Program-made: the position numbers and the translations under genes
Source: Atkinsonella hypoxylon
Lineage: Eukaryota; Ascomycota; Sordariomycetes; Hypocreales; Clavicipitaceae
NCBI GenBank assembly: GCA_000729835.1
Contig: JFHB01000118.1
Location: forward strand, 1-64,000
DNA length: 64,000 bases
Direction: 5' to 3'
Notes under the pieces: model-generated
What the model was told of the DNA's origin: nothing
Databases searched by the model: none
The model's input: only the letters and a program-made list of their open reading frames with translations
In this document: one piece after another, positions 57,713 through 64,000 of the stretch
How positions within the stretch are numbered: the stretch's first letter is position 1
Layout: each line of letters begins with the position of its first letter

Positions 57713-59322
57713 AGGTATATAATGTAGCCTCTTTTGCTAGTTAGATATAACTCCTAGATAACTAAATTTAAACCTCTTTAATGTAAATACTAGTGCACTA
57801 GTGAACTAGTTATAGGACTAACTTAAAGGAGTATAAATTTAACCCTTAGTCTCCTAACAAAGCTTTTAGAATATTATATTAGTTATAAATTTAGCTTAGC
57901 TACATTTAAGGATGCCTTTAACTGCTTAAAGGGTCTACTTAATAAGTTTAGAATTATCTATAAGAGAGTTAAAAAAGCTGTTATAAATGTCTTAAAGGTT
58001 CTAGATTATTATATTAAGGTAGTTAAGTATAGATTTATTAAAGTTCTTAGCGATTATATTATGCAATATAATACTGTTCTATCTTTAACAATAGAACTAC
58101 TTATTAGTTAAGGTCTTAAAGTGTTACCTAACGATTTTAACTATTTAATTAAAGGTATAATTTATTCTTATATTTATTGCAATTATTATAAGGTAGAATT
58201 TATACGCTTTACCTATTAGTATTACTAGAAATACCTTTATTATTGCTAGTTCTAAGAAATTAAGTTATTAGTATAGGTCTTTAAGAATAACTACTTTTAG
58301 TATAATAAAATTAAATATATTGCTACTATATTTATTGTTTTCCTTATAGATCTTTATAAGGTTAAGGACTTTCCTTATATTAGTCTAAGAAGAATCTATT
58401 ATAGAAGGAAGTAATAGTTATACTACTAAAAGCAGAAGAAATCTTATATTCTATAGAGAAGAAGAAGGAGGTAGTATTTCTACTAATATACCTATTAAAT
58501 TGCTAAGTATGCTTAATAAAAGTAATAGAGAGAGTACTAAAGATATAGAAGAAGGGTTCTATAAAGAAGATTAAGGCTTCTTTACTATAGATATAGGTTC
58601 TATATTTAAGTATAGATTTAAGTAGAATTTACCTAATGCTACTTATTTATTAATCTCTTCTTCTAGCTATATAGATTATTTCTCTTTTTATAGCACTCTT
58701 TTAAGGGAATTAGCAATTTAGCTGCTACTTCTGCCTATATAAACTCTATATTTATATAGTAAGTTATATAATACTTTAATAATTAAAGTAGAAGCTCTTT
58801 AGAATAGGTCTTTATTTTAGTTATAGAAGTTAAATTTAAAGTTTTTCTATTATTCTTAATCTTTAAATCTTTAATCTTTATAGAGGTTAATTGTAAAGGC
58901 AATTCTATTGTTTAAATTAGTAGTAGTAGTAGTTTCTAGGTTAATTTTATATATTAAGTTCTAATTTATTAATAGAAGTTTCTAATACTTTTAAAGTTAT
59001 TCTAAAAGCTTATTAGGTTATAGTTATTGCTTAAATTCTTATAAATCTACCTAAAGGGGTTATAAACTTATTATAGTAAATAAGATTAAGTAGTATAGAA
59101 AGAGAAAGTAGATATAATAGAATTAGTATAAAGATAAAGGGATTTAGCTAGCTTCTAGCTAAGTTCTAAGATAGTTAAAGGAGTTAAATTCTATAGTATT
59201 AGCTGCTAAGGGTTCTAGCTAGTAATTTAATTCCTTAGGAGTTTAATATTAACAATTAGTTAAACTAAAACGTTATTATAAGTTAATATAACTTAGTAAC
59301 TAAGCAATTATAAAGATATCCC
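57713..59322 (-). mobile_element. COP-B relative, gag fragment
   Basis: Minus strand. 57840-58310 is about the reverse complement of 480-1, which is COP-B gag, and the minus-strand frame gives the same residues (for example N-F-L-E-L-A and K-A-(Y)-K-F-Y-L). From 58310 to 59322 I see only TA-rich sequence with an AG-rich middle (58390-58560) that should encode the gag N-terminus or the leader; I cannot define a start or LTR. Its downstream genes would lie left of COP-B's 5' LTR, outside the window, so COP-B landed inside this relative. GYP-323 copy 2 cuts the other side. Confidence 0.6.
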
Positions 59323-59644
59323 TGTAATGGACTGGCCTAGTAGCTGCTGCTAACTAGCGTCTATAATGAGAACTATAATCATAGAGAGGAAAGGGAAAGA
59401 GAGAAGGGACTAGAAGCCTCCCTATACCCCTGTACTATATATCTAGGGGTAGGTCTCTCCCCTTAGGAGCCCCCTTTAGTATATACTCTATAGCTAAGGT
59501 CCTTTCTCTAGGGCTTAGTAAAGTCTAGCTAACCTCTAGTTAAATGTAGTCTGCTTCTATCCCTTTACCTATATAGATTACTGTCCTTTTTCTGCTGTTC
59601 TCTCTCTACTAAAAGACTTAAGCCTAAAGCTTAAGTCTATAATA
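59323..59644 (-). repeat. GYP-323 copy 2 3' LTR (322 bp)
   Basis: Starts TGTAATGGACTGGCCTAG on the plus strand and ends AAGTCTATAATA. One base shorter than the LTRs of copy 1. Confidence 0.9.
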
Positions 59645-62180
59645 TACTCTTCTTCTCCTTCTAGCCCCTATAACAATCTCTTTATTGCCTTTAGTAGGCA
59701 CTGTAAATTACAGTTAATTCCCTATTCTTTCTCCCTTTATATTCTCTTTATTGCTTACTTATAAAAAGTAGAGGTATAACGTCTATAACTAAGCGCTTTA
59801 TTCTAGCTGCTCTATTGCTATATTAACGTACTATTTATGCTTTATATAGCGCTATAGGGCTAATATATAAATAGACTTCTACTCTACCTTCTCTCTCTAA
59901 TTGCTTATAGTACCTCTGCAACAGCTGTTCCTTACTTTACTAGCTAGCCTATTAGTTGTATTAAAATAGAACTATTACGCTCCTTTTACCTAAGTGTACC
60001 CTTTTAGGGTTTAAGGACACTCTATCTACCTCTATTTTATAAGCTTCTGTCTACAGCTAGCAATTATCTATTTAGTATAGAAGAGCTAATCCTTATATAG
60101 GTATAAGCTGTAATGCTAGTGTTGCTAGTGCGTAAACTGCCTATACGCCTAAGTCCTCTATATCCTAAGCAATTATTATGTAATAATTTCTCTCCTTAAC
60201 TAAAAAGTACCCCCTCTTTCTTATCTCTATTGCTATTATAAACAGTTATTAGCTGTATATAATCTATCTGTATATAAGGGGTATTGTTAAAGGTATAGAG
60301 CGTAAATAGTTATTATTAGTGTTATTGCCTTAGTGTATAGTAAACTAGCAGCTAGTAGAGCGTAAACAGTTATTATTATTATTACTCTTTTAGTGTATAA
60401 TAAACTAGTAGCTTGCCCTTAGCTGCTTTTAATATAAAAATAAATAATTTCTCTTTTCTCTTTTTTATCTTTTCCTTCCTTCTTTATATCTTATTTTACC
60501 TCTCTATTATAACTAAATAATTCTATTGTAGTTTCCTAAAATTCCTTACTTTACTGTATAGCTACTGCTGCTTCTTTTAATGTAAAAGAACCTCTTTCTA
60601 ATATATTTAAATAGAATTTATCTAACTACCTATAGCTTACTAATTAAAATTGCAAAATATTGTCTTATTAGCCTAAAGTACGCTGCCTCTTTACTTATAT
60701 ATAGCCTATTCTCTTACTAACTAGAAGTATATTTAGAACTTTAGTAGTTATATTACTAGTGCTAACGCTCTTACTGCTTCTACTTCTATAGTGCTATTAG
60801 TTCCTTACTGCTGCTATATCTATAGTTTCCTTATATAAGGGGACTTAAACAATTTAGAGCTATTTAATAGTAATATTCTTAAGGATATCTATATACTATA
60901 CTACAATAACCTTTATAAAAAGGGCTTATATAACTATTGTTTTAGCTAAAGAAGAGAATACTAACTGTATATATAAAGGCATTAAGGTTGCATTTAGAAT
61001 TCTAGCCTCTTTACTAAGTATTCTTATCTATAGTATTACTTTACCTAAATATAGAAACTTACTAACTAAGGTTTTATAGTTAAGTTTATATTAATTCTCC
61101 CTTATACTAGCTAGCCTTTCTACTATATAATCCTTATATATAAATTTTTAAATATATATAACTACTATAACTCTATTCTTAAGGATGTACTTACTACTAA
61201 TTATATAAAAAAGGAGGTTATACTCTTTTCTTCTTCTTACTATATAACTTAAATTAGTAGTTCTTTTGCACTTACTCTCTCTCTCTCTACTAACTATAAG
61301 AGCACTATAGCCTCTATTATTCTAAAGAATAATAAGTTTAACTCTAATAAGTATAAATATATCTTTATAGAAGTTAATAATAACTTTTTATCTCTCTTTA
61401 TATTTACTACTATTGCTACTGTTACTATACTTTTATTCTTACCTCTACCTATACCTATATCTTACTATATACTACTAACCTTTACTGCTGCTGCCTTCTT
61501 ACTACTATATAAAGCCCCTTTACTGCTATATATTGCCCCTTTACCCTTATAGAGTAACCTTAAGGTAATACACTAGAAATATACCTACCTTTAGGTAGAG
61601 CTTAAAAGCTTAAACTACTTATAATAGTAGCTACTAGCTATATTCTTAGAGTATATAACTCTAACCTAACCTACTGCCTCTTTTACCTTTTTCTCTTTTA
61701 TTTTCTTTCCCTTAAGGACTATACTCTTACACTTAAGGCGCTAAGTTATTTAAGACACTATATTCTTACTTACGCCTATTAGTGTAGAACCTTAATCTAG
61801 AACGCTAGTTATATTCTTACTTACTTTAGCCTTTACACTATCTACTAGCACTATAATTCTAGCTCTTACTTCTATACTACTTTAGGGATACTATATAGCT
61901 TCTCTAGCTTCTATTTTAAGACTGCCTAAAGGGCAATAGAGCGCCTTCTAGGTAACTATACCCCTTTACTGTAAGTACTAACGCCTCTTTACTACTTACT
62001 AAGAAATTTCTTTTATCTTTACTATATTTTCTATGTTTTTTTTTTTTTTTATAATAATTATATAGGCCTCTATAAAGAAGAGTTTATTTTCCTTTATTTT
62101 TAGTTAAGAATAACTAGATTATTATTAAAGTCTATATAAAATTTTACTATACCTCTACTAGGCCTATTATTAAATTAAGC
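59645..62180 (-). other. GYP-323 copy 2, region of uncertain content
   Basis: Matches copy 1 at 13226-15739 in reverse. The comparison shows mostly C/T and G/A differences. No product is recognised; see the entry for copy 1. Confidence 0.6.
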
Positions 62181-62184
62181 GTCT

Positions 62185-62356
62185 CTTTACTATAACTTAA
62201 ATTAATTTAGTGCCTTTATATTAAGGAAGTTCTCTAGTAGCTTCTATATAGGTTAGATAAATCCTACCTACTTAATAAGCACTTAATAGTGTTTTCCTTA
62301 GCCTAAGGCGTTTTTAGTAGCTAGAATTTCCTTTACTCTATACTTCTTAAGGGATA
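62185..62356 (-). pseudogene. GYP-323 copy 2 chromodomain
   Basis: Minus-strand match to 13060-13225. The E-Y-(R)-V-K-(E)-I-L start lies at about 62325-62355. It is the end of an integrase whose core lies to the right of COP-A2, outside the window. Confidence 0.7.
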
Positions 62357-62565
62357 GGTTAGTATTTATTGTAGTTAACTTAGAATTAGGCCTTAAGTCT
62401 GCTAATTGCTAGAAAGATAAGGGGTTTATTACTGCTTACTTAATAAGATTAATATAGAAAACTAGGTAAATTTCTAGTAGAATATCTAACTTTACAGTTA
62501 AAGATATTAGTATATTTATAACTATATACTTTACTATAACCTAATTAAGCTTCTAACTTAAGTAG

Positions 62566-63260
62566 TATTGAAAATAATAGGGATTACAGGACTAGATATC
62601 TAAGAGGGTAGTGGTCTCTTAGATTTAGCACCTGTAATTGCTCCTAGCAATTATCACGTAGTGGAAGCAGCAGCGGCCTAAATCAAGCTGTAGTGTATAG
62701 TATAGATCACGTAGAGGCAGTAGATAACTATAATAATAGTGGTATCTTATATTAAGAGCGCTGTAACAAATAAGTGAGGGTAGAATCTCGAATCTTTCTA
62801 GTCCCTTATAGACTCTCTAACTATATCGGCGGGCTGTAGTCGCTAGAAGGGGCTTGTAAGCTACTTTATAATTTCCGCAAAAAGATTTACTATATAAAAA
62901 CAAAAAAATCGACTTACGGCTATATAAACAAGACGCTTACGTGTACAATTTAACAAATTCCACTAATAATAAGCAACCCTTATAAGCAACTCTATCTAAT
63001 AATTATACTATTAGATAGCCCTAATTCTTAGCTTTTAAATAGTATACTTCTTGAATTTCTACTATTGCTAGTTGTAGAGAAAATCGCAGTTAAAGTTAAC
63101 TATAGGTTAGGCAACTTTGCCTTAGTTAAATCTAGATGTTTACATCTAGTAACAACAATATCTCTACTAAAAATCAACGTAACAAGACCTAATAAGGGTC
63201 ACGTGATAGAGCAACTAGTAGGCATAAAAATAGGCTATACAGGGTAGCTTATTTTTAACA
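62566..63260 (-). repeat. COP-A2 3' LTR (695 bp)
   Basis: Same length as 5412-6106, with the same 3'-end hairpins (about 62600-62653). A stop-free stretch at 63065-63247 on the plus strand lies within the LTR and is not a gene. Confidence 0.92.
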
Positions 63261-63559
63261 CTCCCTCTAGAAATGTAAGAAGTAACTAGTTCTATAAGCA
63301 ACTTAGCTCCTTTAAAGGATATCTAAGTTAGAATTAACTAACGAAATACAGTACTAATAACAGAACTAAATAATATAACTAATAACATAACTAATTCCAG
63401 CAATTCCAGGGTAGTTATAGTTGAATATAACTAGTTGTTGTTGATTGTTTTTGTTGTTATCGATTTTTAACTGTTTTTTATTGCTTTTCGATTTTTCGAG
63501 TGTTTTTATTGCTTTTATAAGCTAGCTAGAAAGCTCTAGTAACTTAATGAATTATTAAT

Positions 63560-64000
63560 GCTTTTAAATAGCAAGAGGCTTAGTTAGGCTATCTGCTAGC
63601 ATCTAATTTGTATTAATATAACTAACCTTAGCTATACCTTTACGAATCTTTTCCCTAATGTAGTTAAACTTCAAAAGGGTGTGCTTAGTCCTACTATATA
63701 ACGTTAGGTTGTAAGCAGTAACTATAGCGCCTTAATTATTACACCTAATAGGAATAGGAGGGGTTAAAGGTAGCTTTATCTCCTTAAAAAGGCTGTAGAG
63801 CCACTCTAATTCCCTAATAGCTTTAGATAATGCATTAGATTCTGCTTTTAATGTAGAAAGAGCAATAGTACTAGCTTTCTTCGATTTCCAGCTAATAGGT
63901 CCACTAGCTAGCTTATATAGATAAGTATAGGTTAATTTAGAAGAGACTTTGTTACCAGCAAAATCGCTATTGCAATAACTAAGGAGAGTCTTTAAGACTT
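63560..64000 (-). pseudogene. COP-A2 RNase H (partial)
   Basis: Minus-strand match to COP-A1 RNase H, including M-L-A-D-S-L-T-K-P-L near 63585-63610 and the R-T-K-(H)-T-L-L-K-F-N-Y-I-R-E-K segment near 63645-63690. It continues past the window. Confidence 0.85.

Larger units (their letters stand above)
59323..62565 (-). mobile_element. GYP-323 copy 2, 3' part
   Basis: Reverse complement of copy 1 from about 12845 to 16062. It contains the 3' LTR (59323-59644), the 2.4-kb region of uncertain content, the A-run (as T at 62037-62052), the chromodomain and the end of integrase. The 5' part lies beyond COP-A2 and outside the window. Confidence 0.88.
62566..64000 (-). mobile_element. COP-A2: second COP-A copia element, partial
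   Basis: Minus strand, running off the right edge. LTR 62566-63260 and RNase H sequence collinear with COP-A1 5412-6850. Most differences are G/A or C/T. It sits between integrase and chromodomain of GYP-323 copy 2; AGTAG at 62561-62565 should be its left target duplication. Confidence 0.9.

Noticed and set aside
57840..58310. A repeated unknown plus-strand gene family with copies here and (inverted) at 1-480
   Set aside because: The plus-strand frame here is open only because RIP removes TGA. At 1-480 the plus strand is in frame with the copia zinc knuckle and protease, so both copies are copia gag, and the frame here is the antisense.
63065..63247. Plus-strand open frame of 60 codons
   Set aside because: Lies wholly in the COP-A2 LTR; the same place in COP-A1 is interrupted.

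Overview
The window looks like a piece of a filamentous ascomycete genome that is made entirely of transposable elements. I found no host gene, rRNA, tRNA or CRISPR array. The sequence is very rich in TA, with CA and TG strongly depleted. Reading frames of retroelement proteins stay aligned for hundreds of codons but carry TAG/TAA where CAG/CAA or TGG are expected, and catalytic Asp codons often read Asn. This is the signature of repeat-induced point mutation (RIP, CpA to TpA), a process of Pezizomycotina fungi. I cannot name the species. All element names below are local labels.

Layout. The outer layer is a copia element, COP-B (+), whose gag, protease and first half of integrase lie at 1-1709 and whose integrase end, RT, RNase H and 3' LTR lie at 54773-57712. 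It was split by one gypsy element, Y (+), that runs from a 243-bp LTR at 1715 to a 243-bp LTR at 54772 and is flanked by the 5-bp duplication CCTAA. Y is 53 kb apart because other elements landed inside it: a small TRIM-like element in tandem form (2373-3188); copia COP-A1 (-, 5412-19025), which itself contains the complete chromodomain gypsy GYP-323 (+, 7977-16062, duplication TTAGC); X (-, 19026-28975), a full-length sister of Y; Z1 (-, 28976-37163), a gypsy missing its 3' end; and Z2 (-, 39912-51659), a complete sister of Z1 with an extra 3 kb. Right of COP-B lie a gag fragment of a COP-B relative on the minus strand (57713-59322), the 3' end of a second GYP-323 (-, 59323-62565), and a second COP-A (-, 62566 to beyond 64000) that interrupts it.

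History. The order of nesting gives relative ages: COP-B and its relative are oldest, then Y, then the insertions in Y, then GYP-323 in COP-A1. COP-A1 keeps the longest intact frames and appears youngest or least mutated. X has non-matching flanks and joins a 5'-truncated COP-A1 to a 3'-truncated Z1, while Y lacks about 1.2 kb of protease-RT at the same place. One deletion by recombination between two X-like insertions explains all of these.

Most interesting: (1) the tandem LTR-internal-LTR-internal-LTR small element with its own target duplication and an empty site in X, which shares LTR ends and the sequence just after the LTR with the Y/X gypsy family and carries Pol III box-like motifs; (2) a long third frame downstream of integrase in Y/X with two possible membrane segments and a coiled coil, at the position of an env gene; (3) a 3-kb region with no recognised product in Z2; (4) a predicted three-way-junction RNA in the COP-A LTR; (5) possible self-priming of the Y/X family.
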